The notes: generated from the letters alone by a model not told the origin. DNA of 64,000 bases from Halomonas zincidurans B6 (GCF_000731955.1 NZ_JNCK01000001.1:496001-560000); one strand, 5' to 3'. Positions 25,372 through 35,375 are shown, counted from the first letter of the stretch. Made by a program: numbers and translations.

Positions 25372-26298
25372 CTACAGCGACAGGAAGAACAGCGTCAGCG
25401 GCGGCGACAGCAGCGACAGGATGAACCCGCTGACCACGGCGATCGGCACGCAGGCGACCCCGCCGTGCTGCTGGATCACCGGCAGCGTGAAATCCATCGA
25501 CGTCGCCCCGCCGAAGCCGATGGCCAGCGGTGCCCAGCGCCGGATCACCAACGGAATCAGCAGAAAGGCGATCAACTCGCGGGCCAGGTCGTTGAAGAAC
25601 GCCACCCCGCCGAGCACCGGCCCCAGCCGATCGCCGACCAGAATCCCCGACAGTGAATACCAGCCGAAGCCCGAGGCCAGCGCCAGCCCCTCGTTCCAGC
25701 GCAGCGACAGTAGCGGCGCGGCGAGCAGCCCGGCGACCAGCGAGCTGACGGCGACGGTGACGGCGATCGCCAGGCCGTGGCGGTTGAGCAGGATCTGCCT
25801 GAGCGGCATGCCGGAATTGCGCAGCTGACAGCCGATCAGCGCGAGCAGCGCGTAGAGCACCCACTCGGCGAGTCGCTCGGCGAGCGCCGGGGCCGCCACC
25901 CAGCCCAGCCGGCCGAAGACGATGCCGACGACGATACCCAGCACCACCACCCCGGCCAGCATCAACGACCCGCGCATCGCGGCGAGCTTGCTGGTCGGCG
26001 CGCCCTCGACCACCGGCGAAGTGCCGGCGCGCAGCCGGCTGCGCCGCGATAGTGCGTACAGCGCGAGCAGGTTGATCGGCGCGATCACCGCCAGCAGCGT
26101 CGCCGCCTGACCGCCCATGCGACCAAGCTGGCCGGCCAGGTCGTCGAGCCCGGTCAGGCTGACGCCCATCAGCGCCAGGATCACATAGATCGAGCCGTTG
26201 ACGCCGTGGTTGATCGCCGCCTGCAGCCCGGCATGGCGCACCGGCACCAGATAACCGAGGATCAGCGGTAGCAGGATGATCACTAGCCCTGAAACCAT
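25372..26298 (-). CDS. LysO-family lysine exporter
   Basis: A 308-residue polytopic membrane protein of the LysO (YbjE) family, which exports L-lysine and its toxic analogue thialysine. About eight membrane helices are visible, with the family blocks GVSLTGLDDL, LYALLALIGCQLRNSG, LASGFGWYSLSGILVGDRLGP and GFGGATSMDFTLPVIQQHGG. The translation begins at MVSGLVIILLPLILGYLVPV; the open frame extends 40 codons further upstream but lacks a good start. Lysine itself as substrate is inferred from the family. Confidence 0.85.
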   Translation of the reverse strand: MVSGLVIILLPLILGYLVPVRHAGLQAAINHGVNGSIYVILALMGVSLTGLDDLAGQLGRMGGQAATLLAVIAPINLLALYALSRRSRLRAGTSPVVEGAPTSKLAAMRGSLMLAGVVVLGIVVGIVFGRLGWVAAPALAERLAEWVLYALLALIGCQLRNSGMPLRQILLNRHGLAIAVTVAVSSLVAGLLAAPLLSLRWNEGLALASGFGWYSLSGILVGDRLGPVLGGVAFFNDLARELIAFLLIPLVIRRWAPLAIGFGGATSMDFTLPVIQQHGGVACVPIAVVSGFILSLLSPPLTLFFLSL

Positions 26299-26417
26299 GC
26301 CTAGTCTTCCTTGTCGGTGGGCGCGCGGCTCGGATGGCCGCGCAATCGAGCCGGTCAGCTTACCAGAGCGGTGGGTCGGGCGGGGGTGGGGCGATAGTGA
26401 CATTCGCTGATGCCCCA

Positions 26418-27137
26418 TCAGCGCGGCTGATCGTCCGCGATGGAAACGTTAACCAGGCTCAAACGACTACGGCGCTCGCCATCGCGGCGGTAGCTCATGC
26501 CCAGCAGCAGCCCCGGCACGTCGCGATGGAAGGTCAGCGTCAGGCGCCGTTCGGGCTTGTCCGGCGACCAGGCCTCGACGGTCACGGCGGGAAAGCGACC
26601 CGCCGGCGTGGCGCGACTGTCGAGGCCCAGCACCCGATAGTCGAGGGCCTTCCGCGCGCCTTTGTGGTCCAGGTAGCCAATCGTGCAGGGCGTGGCGGCC
26701 TTGCCGCGACACGCGGCAGTGGGCGCCCGGCGCGCCAGGCTGAACAGCGCCGTCTGACGGTCGGGCAGCGTGGCGAGCTGGTCGGCGTCGAGGCGAAAAC
26801 GCTCGCCGAAGCCCATCAGGCTATAGCGGCTGGTATACAGCAGCGCCTCGACGTTGCCGTCGACCATCCGAAAACGACTCGTCTCGCGAGCGCGGGCGAT
26901 TGAGATCTCGGCCTGCATGCGGCTCTGCCAGTGATCGCTCTGCCGGCTCAGGCGATGAGCGATGGTCATGTCCGGCCAGCCATCGAGTGTCAGCCGGTAG
27001 CGGGCCTCGAAGGCGACCGGCGGCTGCGCCGCCCCGGCCGTGGCGGCCAACGGCGCCAGGATCAGCCAGGCCGCGCTCAGCAGAGCCTGCCACAGGGCGA
27101 GCGGTGGGCATCGACGATGGCGCATCGAGTCGGGCAT
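26418..27137 (-). CDS. DUF3108-like secreted protein
   Basis: A 239-residue protein with a signal peptide or single anchor (LALWQALLSAAWLILAPLAATAGA), then a beta-rich body typical of DUF3108: FEARYRLTLDGWPDMTIAHRLSR near the start, YTSRYSLMGFGERF, LDYRVLGLDSRATPAGRFPAV and RLTLTFHRDVPGLLLGMSYR. Family members are periplasmic or outer-membrane lipid-associated proteins of unknown role. It begins 14 nt after the ABC permease stop on the same strand, so it is probably the third gene of that operon. ATG 27125 is an alternative start. Confidence 0.75.
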   Translation of the reverse strand: MPDSMRHRRCPPLALWQALLSAAWLILAPLAATAGAAQPPVAFEARYRLTLDGWPDMTIAHRLSRQSDHWQSRMQAEISIARARETSRFRMVDGNVEALLYTSRYSLMGFGERFRLDADQLATLPDRQTALFSLARRAPTAACRGKAATPCTIGYLDHKGARKALDYRVLGLDSRATPAGRFPAVTVEAWSPDKPERRLTLTFHRDVPGLLLGMSYRRDGERRSRLSLVNVSIADDQPR

Positions 27138-27151
27138 GGCGGTGGCGACGC

Positions 27152-27909
27152 TCAGGGCCGGATGCGATAGCCGGTGCGAAAGATCCACGCCACGATGGCC
27201 AGGCAGACGCCCAGAAACAGCAGGATCATGCCCAGGCTGGCGGCGAGGCTGACGTCGTTGATGCCGAAGAAGCTCCAGCGAAAGCCGCTGACCAGGTAGA
27301 CCACCGGGTTGGCCAGCGTCAGCGTCTGCCAGATGGCGGGCAGCATGTCGATGGAATAGAAGGTGCCGCCGAGGAAGGTCAGCGGCGTGATCACCAGCAG
27401 CGGCACCAGTTGCAGCTTCTCGAAGTTGTCCGCCCAGATGCCGATGATGAAACCCAGCAGGCTGAAGGTCATCGCGGTGAGTAGCAGAAACAGCAGCATC
27501 CATAGCGGATGGGCGATCTGCAGCGGTACGAACAGGCTGGCCGTGGCCAGGATCAGCAGCCCCAGGATGACCGACTTGGTGGCGGCGGCGCCAACGTAGC
27601 CGAGCACGATCTCGAAGTGCGAGATGGGCGCCGAGAGCAGCTCGTAGATGGTCCCCGAGAACTTGGGAAAGAAGATCGCGAACGAGGCGTTGGATACGCT
27701 CTGGGTGAGCAGCATCAGCATGATCAGCCCGGGCACGATGAACGCGCCGTAGCTGACACCCTGGATCTCGCTGATGCGCGAGCCGATCGCCCCGCCGAAG
27801 ACCACGAAGTACAGCGAGGTCGAGAGTACCGGCGAGACGATGCTCTGCAGCAGCGTGCGCCGGGCGCGGGCCATCTCGAAGCGGTAGATGGCGCGGACCG
27901 CGGTGAGGT

Positions 27910-27913
<4 letters not shown>
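27152..27913 (-). CDS. ABC-2 type transporter permease
   Basis: A 253-residue inner-membrane permease with six predicted helices and the ABC-2 signature around FNKLxLVPLLVITPLTFLGGTFYSIDMLP (here EKLQLVPLLVITPLTFLGG). SPVLSTSLYFVVFGGAIGSR and IVPGLIMLMLLTQSVSNASF are earlier family blocks. It overlaps the stop of the ATPase gene by 4 bp. It belongs to the YadH/NodJ-like group of exporters; the substrate is not predictable. Confidence 0.92.
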
Positions 27914-28896
<983 letters not shown>

Positions 28897-28979
28897 GGGA
28901 TGTTCCGGGCGGCCTTGCTGGGTGTTTGCGGGGCAGACACCTTATCATATCGGCGACCCGCTTCGGGCCGGGCGGCGCC

Positions 28980-29915
28980 TCAATAGCCCGCACCGGGGTC
29001 GATGGTCTCGACCTCCCCGCCGTTGTCGAGCGCGGTGATCAGCGCGGCGACCTGGTCGGCGGCGTCGCGCACCGGGGTCGGCGCGGCCATGTGCGGGGTG
29101 ATGCGCACCCGCGGATGGCTCCATAGCGGGTTGTCGCGAGGCAGCGGTTCCTCGCTGAAGGCGTCGAGCAGCGCGCCGCGCAGCCGGCCTTCCTTGTCGC
29201 CGGGGCCGAGCGCGGCGAGCAGCGCGCCCTCGTCGATCAGCGTGCCGCGGCCGGGGTTGATCAGGCTGGCGCCATCGGCCATCAGCGCCAGCGTGCGGGC
29301 GTTGACGATGCCGCGGGTGCTGGCGGTATCCGGCAGCAGCGTGATCAACGTGCGCACCGTGCCGAGCAACTCGTCCAGGCCCGCGTCGCCATGATGGCAG
29401 GTGACGCCGTCGAGCGCTTTCGGCGAGCGGCTCCAGCCGTGCACCGGGAAGCCGTCCTCGGCCAGCGCCTGGGCGACATGCGCGCCGATGGCGCCCAGGC
29501 CGAGCACCCCGAGCGGCCAGTCGGCCTTGTCGACGAGCGGCGATTCGTGCCACACGGCATGCGTCTGTTGGGCGAAGTAACGATCGAAGTCGCGCTGAAA
29601 ATACACCACGCCGAAGCGCACGTAATCGCTCATCAGCGGTGCCATGCCGGCATCGCGCAGCTTGACGATCGGCACGTCGCGGGGCAGGCCCGGATTGTTG
29701 AGCAGCGCATCGACGCCGGCGCCGAGATTGACGATGCCCTTGAGCCGGGTCTGGCTCTCGAGCAGTTCGGCGGGCGGCTTCCAGACCGCCAGGTAATCCG
29801 CCTGTTGGGGTTGGCCGTCGGCCTGCTCGCTGGTGATCACCTCGGCGTGGGGCAGGCGTTGGGCCAGCGCGTCGCGCCAGGTGGCGGCGTCGTCGATATG
29901 TACTAGTATGCGCAT
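28980..29915 (-). CDS. ghrA: Glyoxylate/hydroxypyruvate reductase A-type 2-hydroxyacid dehydrogenase
   Basis: A 311-residue NAD(P)-dependent D-2-hydroxyacid dehydrogenase of the GhrA type, reducing glyoxylate and hydroxypyruvate. The substrate loop NLGAGVDALL, the Rossmann motif LGVLGLGAIGAHVAQALAED, INPGRGTLIDEGALLAAL with the catalytic Arg, LLDAFSEEPLP and the terminal catalytic His in ITPHMAAPT are all present. It lies between the ABC operon and enuR on the same strand, 44 nt downstream of enuR, and may be co-transcribed with it. Confidence 0.9.
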   Translation of the reverse strand: MRILVHIDDAATWRDALAQRLPHAEVITSEQADGQPQQADYLAVWKPPAELLESQTRLKGIVNLGAGVDALLNNPGLPRDVPIVKLRDAGMAPLMSDYVRFGVVYFQRDFDRYFAQQTHAVWHESPLVDKADWPLGVLGLGAIGAHVAQALAEDGFPVHGWSRSPKALDGVTCHHGDAGLDELLGTVRTLITLLPDTASTRGIVNARTLALMADGASLINPGRGTLIDEGALLAALGPGDKEGRLRGALLDAFSEEPLPRDNPLWSHPRVRITPHMAAPTPVRDAADQVAALITALDNGGEVETIDPGAGY

Positions 29916-29959
29916 CGGCTCTCCTCTCCAAGCAGTCTGTGAGCGATTGTCGCGGCGAA

Positions 29960-31366
29960 TCAGTAGACCATTGCCAGCATGGGTGGCGGCGCCTCGTTGA
30001 GCAAGCGGGCGACCAGTTCGAGGCCACGATCGAGGCGCTCGATATCGGGTTCGGCGCCGAGGCTCAGGCGCACGCGGCGCGGCGGCGGGGTTTGCTCGAC
30101 CATGAACGGCTGCGAGGCGGTCAGCGCCAGGCCCTCCTGTTCGGCCTGTTGGCGCAGCTCCTCGGCACGCCATGCGGCGGGCAGCGTCACCCAGACGTGC
30201 AGGCTCGAGGGCCGTGCGGCGATCTCGTGGCCCTGCAGGCGGCGCGCGGCCAGGCGCTGGCGTTCGGCGAGCAGGCTGCGCTGCTGGGCGGCCAGCGCCT
30301 CGACGCTGCCGTCGGCCAACCAGCGGTCGGCGATCTCGAAGATCAGCGGCGTGGCCATCCAACTGGTCGCGCGCAGGCGCGGCAGGGCATGATGGAGCTG
30401 GCCGCGCGGCACCGTCAGATAGCCGGCGCGCAACCCCGGCACGGTGACCTTGGTCAGGCTGGTGACATGAAAGCTCTGCCCGGGCAGGCGGGCGGTGAGC
30501 GGGGCGAGGCCCGGTGCTTCGAGCAGCGCATGCACGTCGTCCTCGATCAGCCAGATGCCGTGGCGCTCGAGTATCGTGGCAACGGCGTCGCGGCGCGCCT
30601 CGCTCATGGTCGCGCCGGTGGGGTTGAGCTGGCTCGGGGTGAGGCACACGGCGCTTGGCTTGAAGCGGCGGCAGGCGGTATCCAGCGCCCCGGGGACGAC
30701 GCCTTCGGCATCGACCGCCACGCCGCGCAGCTGAAAGCCCAGGGTCCGCGACAGCGCGATCAGGCCGTGATCGCTGAGCGCTTCGGTGAGCACCACGTCG
30801 CCGTGCTGGACCACCGTGGTGATCGCCACCATCAGGCCATGGGCGGCGCCGTTGCAGAGAATGCGCTCCTCGGTGTCGCCGGGTACCCCGAGCCGCTCGC
30901 GCAGCCACTGGCCGGCCCGCTCGCGCTGATACACCAGTCCGGCGATCGGTCGGCAGGCCGAAATCACTTCGGGCGAAGCCGATTCGGCGAGTTCGGCGAG
31001 CGTCTCGCGAAAGCGCAGATGGTGGGTCGGCGGGCATACCGGGTGGGCGATCGACAGGTCGATCAGCGCCGCTTCGGGGCGCGTTTCGCCGGTGCGCAGG
31101 TATTCCGTCTCGCGCTTGTCGTCGAGTGTGTTGATCCAGGTGCCGCTACCCACCCGGGCCTGGACCAGGCCCATCCTGTCGGCCTGGGCATAGGCCCGCG
31201 AGACCGTCTGCACGCTGACCCCCAGTGCCTCGGCGAGCTGGCGATGCGGCGGCAGGCGCGTGCCCGGGGTCAACTCGCCGTGGCGGATCGCCTCGGACAG
31301 CGCCCGGGCGATGGCCAGGTACTTGGGGCCGTGCGACGACAGGTACGGCGTCAGGTCAATTGTCAT
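29960..31366 (-). CDS. enuR: EnuR-type MocR/GabR regulator of ectoine catabolism
   Basis: A 468-residue MocR-family regulator. An N-terminal GntR-type winged helix (residues about 5-75; GTRLPPHRQLAEALGVSVQT, then ADRMGLVQARVGSGTWI) is fused to a class I aminotransferase-like domain with the PLP-binding Lys in SLTKVTVPGLRAGYL. In Ruegeria pomeroyi, EnuR represses ectoine catabolic genes and is inactivated by PLP-bound alpha-ADABA (established work). Its position divergent from doeA, with shared ATTGTCATG repeats between them, supports the same role here. The identity rests on context as much as on sequence. Confidence 0.87.
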   Translation of the reverse strand: MTIDLTPYLSSHGPKYLAIARALSEAIRHGELTPGTRLPPHRQLAEALGVSVQTVSRAYAQADRMGLVQARVGSGTWINTLDDKRETEYLRTGETRPEAALIDLSIAHPVCPPTHHLRFRETLAELAESASPEVISACRPIAGLVYQRERAGQWLRERLGVPGDTEERILCNGAAHGLMVAITTVVQHGDVVLTEALSDHGLIALSRTLGFQLRGVAVDAEGVVPGALDTACRRFKPSAVCLTPSQLNPTGATMSEARRDAVATILERHGIWLIEDDVHALLEAPGLAPLTARLPGQSFHVTSLTKVTVPGLRAGYLTVPRGQLHHALPRLRATSWMATPLIFEIADRWLADGSVEALAAQQRSLLAERQRLAARRLQGHEIAARPSSLHVWVTLPAAWRAEELRQQAEQEGLALTASQPFMVEQTPPPRRVRLSLGAEPDIERLDRGLELVARLLNEAPPPMLAMVY

Positions 31367-31471
31367 GATTCAATAAAGCCTTTGACGGCTGGCTCAGCCT
31401 TGGTGCTAGTATCGCCGTAGGACATTGGCAGGTAATTGTCATGTTTTCAACAAACTCAAGTCATGACAATT
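31358..31471. promoter_or_regulatory. Divergent enuR-doeA control region with candidate operator repeats
   Basis: The 10-mer AATTGTCATG occurs at 31358-31367 (over the enuR start codon) and 31434-31443, and in inverted orientation as CATGACAATT at 31462-31471. Between the first two lies a candidate doeA promoter, TTGACG (31382-31387) and TAGTAT (31407-31412) with a 19-nt spacer. A repressor bound to all three repeats would cover both promoters. The repeats are seen directly; EnuR binding is inferred. Confidence 0.7.
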
Positions 31472-31567
31472 TCGGTGTCGGCTTGTTACCAAGCGTCCAG
31501 GCAAGCGGCTCGGCCTCCCGCATGGCGGCGAGGGCCGAATTTGGCGATTCGTGTTGGGACGAGGTCC

Positions 31568-32767
31568 ATGATCCAGGTGACCCTGCCGTTCACGCGTGAG
31601 GAATATGCTCAGCGTCTGTGGAAAGTACGTAGCTCGATGGCCAGCCGGGGCATCGATGTCTTGATCATCAGCGATCCCTCCAACATGGCCTGGCTGACCG
31701 GCTATGACGGCTGGTCGTTCTATGTGCACCAATGCGTGCTGCTCGGCCTGGAGGGCGAGCCGGTGTGGTACGGCCGACGCCAGGACAGCAACGGCGCGCT
31801 GCGCACCTGCTGGCTGGATCCCGACAATATCACCTACTACCCGGATTACTACGTCCAGAATCCCGACATGCACCCCATGGAATACCTGGCCCAGTCGATC
31901 ATGCCCGAGCGTGGCTGGGACCGCGGCGTGGTGGGCATGGAGATGGACAACTACTACTTCTCGGCGAAGGCCTATCAGAGCCTGCTCAAGGAATTGCCGC
32001 ATGCGCGCTTTGCCGATGCCAACGCGCTGGTCAACTGGTGTCGGGCGATCAAGTCGCCGCAGGAAATCGAATACATGCGGGTCGCCGCGCGGATCGTCGA
32101 GTGCATGCATTCGCGGATTCTCGAGGTGATCGAGCCCGGCCTGGCCAAGAGCAAGCTGGTCTCGGAGATCTATCGCGTGGGCACCGAGGGCTGGACCGAC
32201 GGTCAGGGCACGGTGTTCGGCGGCGACTACCCGGCGATCGTGCCGCTGTTGCCGACCGGCTCCGACGCCGCCGCGCCGCACCTGACCTGGGACGACACGC
32301 CGTTTCGCAAGGGCGAGGGCACCTTCTTCGAGATCGCCGGCTGCTACAAGCGCTACCATGCGCCACTGTCGCGCACGGTGTTCCTGGGCACGCCGCCCAA
32401 GGAGTTCGTGCGCGGCGAATCGGCACTGCTCGAGGGCATCGAGAACGGCCTGGCGGTCGCCAAGCCCGGCAACCGCTGTGCCGACATCGCCATGGCGCTG
32501 GGCGCGGCGATGGACAAGTACGGCTTCGACCGCGGCGGCGCGCGCTGCGGTTACCCCATCGGCATCAGCTATCCGCCGGACTGGGGCGAGCGCACCATGA
32601 GCCTGCGTCCCTCCGACGAGACGATCCTCGAACCGGGCATGACCTTTCACTTCATGCCCGGCATGTGGATGGACGACTGGGGTCTCGAGATCACCGAGAG
32701 TATTCTGATCACCGAAAACGGCGCCGAGCCACTGGCCGATTTCCCGCGCCAGCTTTTCGTCAAATAA
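31568..32767 (+). CDS. doeA: Ectoine hydrolase DoeA
   Basis: Opens the ectoine ring to N-acetyl-L-2,4-diaminobutyrate (mainly the alpha-acetyl isomer), the first step of ectoine breakdown. The 399-residue creatinase/M24-like protein has an N-terminal domain (IISDPSNMAWLTGYDGWSFY) and a pita-bread C-terminal domain (GTFFEIAGCYKRYHAPLSRTV, TFHFMPGMWMDDWGLEITES). The length matches the 399 aa of H. elongata DoeA as I recall it. The ATG at 31568 is chosen because upstream in-frame codons run through the control region. doeB follows after 36 nt. Confidence 0.95.
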   Translation: MIQVTLPFTREEYAQRLWKVRSSMASRGIDVLIISDPSNMAWLTGYDGWSFYVHQCVLLGLEGEPVWYGRRQDSNGALRTCWLDPDNITYYPDYYVQNPDMHPMEYLAQSIMPERGWDRGVVGMEMDNYYFSAKAYQSLLKELPHARFADANALVNWCRAIKSPQEIEYMRVAARIVECMHSRILEVIEPGLAKSKLVSEIYRVGTEGWTDGQGTVFGGDYPAIVPLLPTGSDAAAPHLTWDDTPFRKGEGTFFEIAGCYKRYHAPLSRTVFLGTPPKEFVRGESALLEGIENGLAVAKPGNRCADIAMALGAAMDKYGFDRGGARCGYPIGISYPPDWGERTMSLRPSDETILEPGMTFHFMPGMWMDDWGLEITESILITENGAEPLADFPRQLFVK

Positions 32768-32803
32768 GGCGCGCCAGCCGTTCGAAAAAATGGAGAGAGC
32801 CCC

Positions 32804-33835
32804 ATGAGCCAACGTCCCAGCCAAATGCGGCCCAGCCCCATCTCCGCGACCGTCGACTTCGATGCCGACGGCGTCCAGCACGGCTTTCTCAAGCTGCCGG
32901 TCTCCACCGACGAATCGGCCTGGGGCGCAGTGATGATTCCGATCACCGTGGTCGGCAATGGGGAGGGTCCCACGGCGCTGCTGACCGGTGGCAATCACGG
33001 CGACGAGTACGAGGGCATCACTGCGCTGCTCAAGCTCGCCAATTCGCTAAAGGCCGGCGACGTTCATGGCCGGGTGATCATCGTGCCGATGATGAACGTG
33101 CCCGCCGCCCAGGTCGGCCGGCGCACCTCGCCGATGGACGGCGGCAATCTCAATCGCAGCTTTCCCGGCGACCCCGACGGCAGCGTCACCGAGCAGATCG
33201 CCGATTATTTCACCCGCTACCTGGTGCCGCTGGTCGACGTGGTGCTCGACCTGCATTCCGGCGGGCGCACCCTCGACATCATCCCGTTCGGCGCCTCGCA
33301 TCAGCTTGACGACAAGCAGCTCCAGCGCCAGGCCGTGGAGGGCGCCAAGGCGTTCGGCGCGCCCACCGCGATGCTGATGTTCGAGCTCGACGCCGCCAAG
33401 CTGTTCGACACCGCGGTGGAGAGCCAGGGCAAGGTGTTCGTCGCCACCGAACTCGGCGGCGGCGGCTCCACCAACCCCGAGCGCATGGCGATCGCCGAGC
33501 GCGGCATACGCAACTTCCTGATTCATTACGATCTGATCGACGGCGAGCTGGAATTGCCCGAGACGCCGCAGGTCTACGTCGACATGCCGGATGCCTCCTG
33601 CTACGTGCAGAGCGAGCATACCGGCCTGCTCGAGTTGACCCTGGCGCTCGGCGGAACGGTTCGCGAGGGCGAGGTGATCGCACGCATCTACGACATGACC
33701 CGCACCGGCGCCGCGCCGGTCGAATACCGCGCCAAGCGCAGCGGCGTGCTGGTGGCGCGGCGCTTCCCGTCGCTGGTCAACATGGGCGACACCATCGCGG
33801 TGATCGCCGAGGTGGTCGATTCCCTCGACGCCTGA
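32804..33835 (+). CDS. doeB: N-alpha-acetyl-L-2,4-diaminobutyrate deacetylase DoeB
   Basis: Removes the acetyl group from the DoeA product to give L-2,4-diaminobutyrate. The 343-residue protein belongs to the succinylglutamate desuccinylase/aspartoacylase branch of zinc carboxypeptidase-like enzymes. Zinc ligands are His and Glu in GGNHGDEYEG and His in DLHSGGRTLD. NLNRSFPGDPDGS is a substrate-binding block, and ATELGGGGSTNPE holds the likely catalytic Glu. It follows doeA in the same operon with GGAGAGAG before the ATG. Confidence 0.94.
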   Translation: MSQRPSQMRPSPISATVDFDADGVQHGFLKLPVSTDESAWGAVMIPITVVGNGEGPTALLTGGNHGDEYEGITALLKLANSLKAGDVHGRVIIVPMMNVPAAQVGRRTSPMDGGNLNRSFPGDPDGSVTEQIADYFTRYLVPLVDVVLDLHSGGRTLDIIPFGASHQLDDKQLQRQAVEGAKAFGAPTAMLMFELDAAKLFDTAVESQGKVFVATELGGGGSTNPERMAIAERGIRNFLIHYDLIDGELELPETPQVYVDMPDASCYVQSEHTGLLELTLALGGTVREGEVIARIYDMTRTGAAPVEYRAKRSGVLVARRFPSLVNMGDTIAVIAEVVDSLDA

Positions 33836-33885
33836 TTCAGCTCAACGTCCGTCGGCGCCGCCGGCGGCCTCGACAACGGACCCGC

Positions 33886-34362
33886 ATGAAGCTCGACCGC
33901 TACGATCTCAAGATCCTGGAAATCCTCGCCACGGACGGGCGCATTACCAAATCGCGGCTGGCCGAGGCGATCAACCTGTCGGTCAGCCCGTGCTGGGAAC
34001 GGGTGCGCCGGCTGGAAGCGGCCGGAGTCATCGAAGGCTACTCGGCACGCATCAACCCGCGGACGGTCGTCAAGCGCAACCCGGTATGGATGCAGATCGA
34101 GCTCAAGGCGCACAACGCCGAGAGTTTCCAGCGCTTCGAGAACGCCATGCGCGGCGAGCCCCTGGTCACCGAATGCGTGGCGGTGGGCGGCGGCGTCGAC
34201 TACCTGGTCAAGGTCGAGGCGACTTCCATCGACGCCTACCAACGGCTGATCGATGACTGGCTGTCCTCGGAGCTGGGCATCGAGCGCTATTTCACCTACA
34301 TCGTCACCAAGACCGTCAAGCATCAGGCGCCGCCGATAGCTCTCGACGCAGAGGACTCATGA
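33886..34362 (+). CDS. doeX: Lrp/AsnC-family regulator DoeX
   Basis: A 158-residue feast/famine regulator. An N-terminal helix-turn-helix (YDLKILEILATDGRITKSRL, then INLSVSPCWERVRRLEAAGVI) is followed by a RAM ligand-binding domain (VTECVAVGGGVDYLVKVEA). In H. elongata DoeX is encoded with doeAB and binds DNA in front of doeA (established). It sits 50 nt after doeB. Together with EnuR it gives the locus two regulators of different families. Confidence 0.9.
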   Translation: MKLDRYDLKILEILATDGRITKSRLAEAINLSVSPCWERVRRLEAAGVIEGYSARINPRTVVKRNPVWMQIELKAHNAESFQRFENAMRGEPLVTECVAVGGGVDYLVKVEATSIDAYQRLIDDWLSSELGIERYFTYIVTKTVKHQAPPIALDAEDS

Positions 34363-34422
34363 GGCCATCCTGAGAGGGCGTTTACAAAATACCATGCTCT
34401 CTCGTTGACCGGGGCGTTCTGC

Positions 34423-35199
34423 ATGCCTGCATCTCAACCGACTCACGCCAGCCCGCCCGCCGATGGCTACGACGATCAGCGAGCCCGGCCATTGCGCGAT
34501 TTCGGCGATCCCGCCGAACAGCCGGTCACTCTGACGCTCAACGACACGGCCATGGTCACCTTGCTGGCGAGCCCCGAATCGCTCGAGCCGCTGGCGCTGG
34601 GCCATGCCTTCACCGCCGGCTGGATCGAGCGCGCCGCCCAGGTCGAGGCGATCGAGCTGTCGCACTTGCGCCACGGCCTGAGCGTGCGCCTGTCGGTGGC
34701 GCCGCGCATCGCCGAGCGCGCCGCACGCTTGCAGCGCGGCGGGCCCTCGGTATCCAGCTGCGGCGCCTGCGGGGTAGCCGAGGAGGCGCAGCTGATGTTC
34801 GGCCTGACCCGCTTGCCGGCGCATCCGCCGCTGGCGGCGGATGCGCTGCAACGGGGTTTCGAGGCGCTCAGCCAGGGCGGGCGCGCCGGGTTGCACACCG
34901 CGCTGGGTCTGGACGAAAACGGCGAGGTGATTTTCAGCGGCGTGGATATCGGCCGTCACAACGCGCTGGATCGGGTGATCGGCGCGGGGCTCGCGGCTCG
35001 CGCCATGCCCGTCGCGGTGCTGCTGTCCAGTCGCTGCAGCCTGGAACTGGTACAGAAGAGCGTGCGCGCGGGCATCGCCACGCTGGCGACCCTGGCGTTG
35101 CCCTCGGCGTTGGCGGTGGAAGTCGCTCGCGCCTGCGAACTCAACCTGATCTGCTGCCATCGCGGCCGCCGGCTGGAACTGCTCAGTGGCGGCGGCTGA
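34423..35199 (+). CDS. fdhD: Formate dehydrogenase accessory sulfurtransferase FdhD
   Basis: FdhD delivers sulfur from IscS to the molybdenum/tungsten bis-MGD cofactor of formate dehydrogenases. The 258-residue protein has the family blocks EPLALGHAFTAGWI, SCGACGV with the two active-site cysteines, GLHTALGLDENGEVIFSG, DIGRHNALDRVIG and LLSSRCSLELVQKSVRAGI. No formate dehydrogenase subunit lies in the window. Its place between doeX and doeC, on the same strand, is unexpected. The start is at the ATG 34423; a TTG at 34405 is possible. Confidence 0.93.
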   Translation: MPASQPTHASPPADGYDDQRARPLRDFGDPAEQPVTLTLNDTAMVTLLASPESLEPLALGHAFTAGWIERAAQVEAIELSHLRHGLSVRLSVAPRIAERAARLQRGGPSVSSCGACGVAEEAQLMFGLTRLPAHPPLAADALQRGFEALSQGGRAGLHTALGLDENGEVIFSGVDIGRHNALDRVIGAGLAARAMPVAVLLSSRCSLELVQKSVRAGIATLATLALPSALAVEVARACELNLICCHRGRRLELLSGGG

Positions 35200-35219
35200 G
35201 CCGGCATCGCACCGTCGCC

Positions 35220-35301
35220 GAAAAAAACCGCTTTGACGCCGCGCTTTGCAGAAAAAAACCGCCTTGGCGCTGCGGCGAACAGAAACACCCCTGGCGCCGA
35301 A
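35220..35301. repeat. Phased 31-bp direct repeats upstream of doeC
   Basis: GAAAAAAACCGC starts at 35220 and again at 35251, exactly 31 bp apart. The two units agree over about 24 nt (GAAAAAAACCGC, then TTGACGCCGCG or CTTGGCGCTGCG). A weaker third unit (GAAACACCCCTGGCGCCG) begins at 35282, again 31 bp on. A spacing near three helical turns puts the A-tracts on one face of the DNA. They lie in the fdhD-doeC gap and could bend DNA or bind a regulator such as DoeX. Confidence 0.65.
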
Positions 35302-35375
35302 TCCTCTAGCCTGACAGGCAGACGGGTAGCGATACCCGGCCATGTCATTTGAGGTTCGTTTCAGGGAGGCTGACC

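Noticed and set aside
28980..31037. Reading ghrA as a 685-residue fusion reaching into enuR
   Set aside because: The extra sequence is an out-of-frame shadow of enuR. The ATG at 29915 gives a family-length dehydrogenase.
31439..32998. A 519-codon frame antisense to doeA
   Set aside because: His/Ala/Gly-rich shadow of an unmistakable DoeA.
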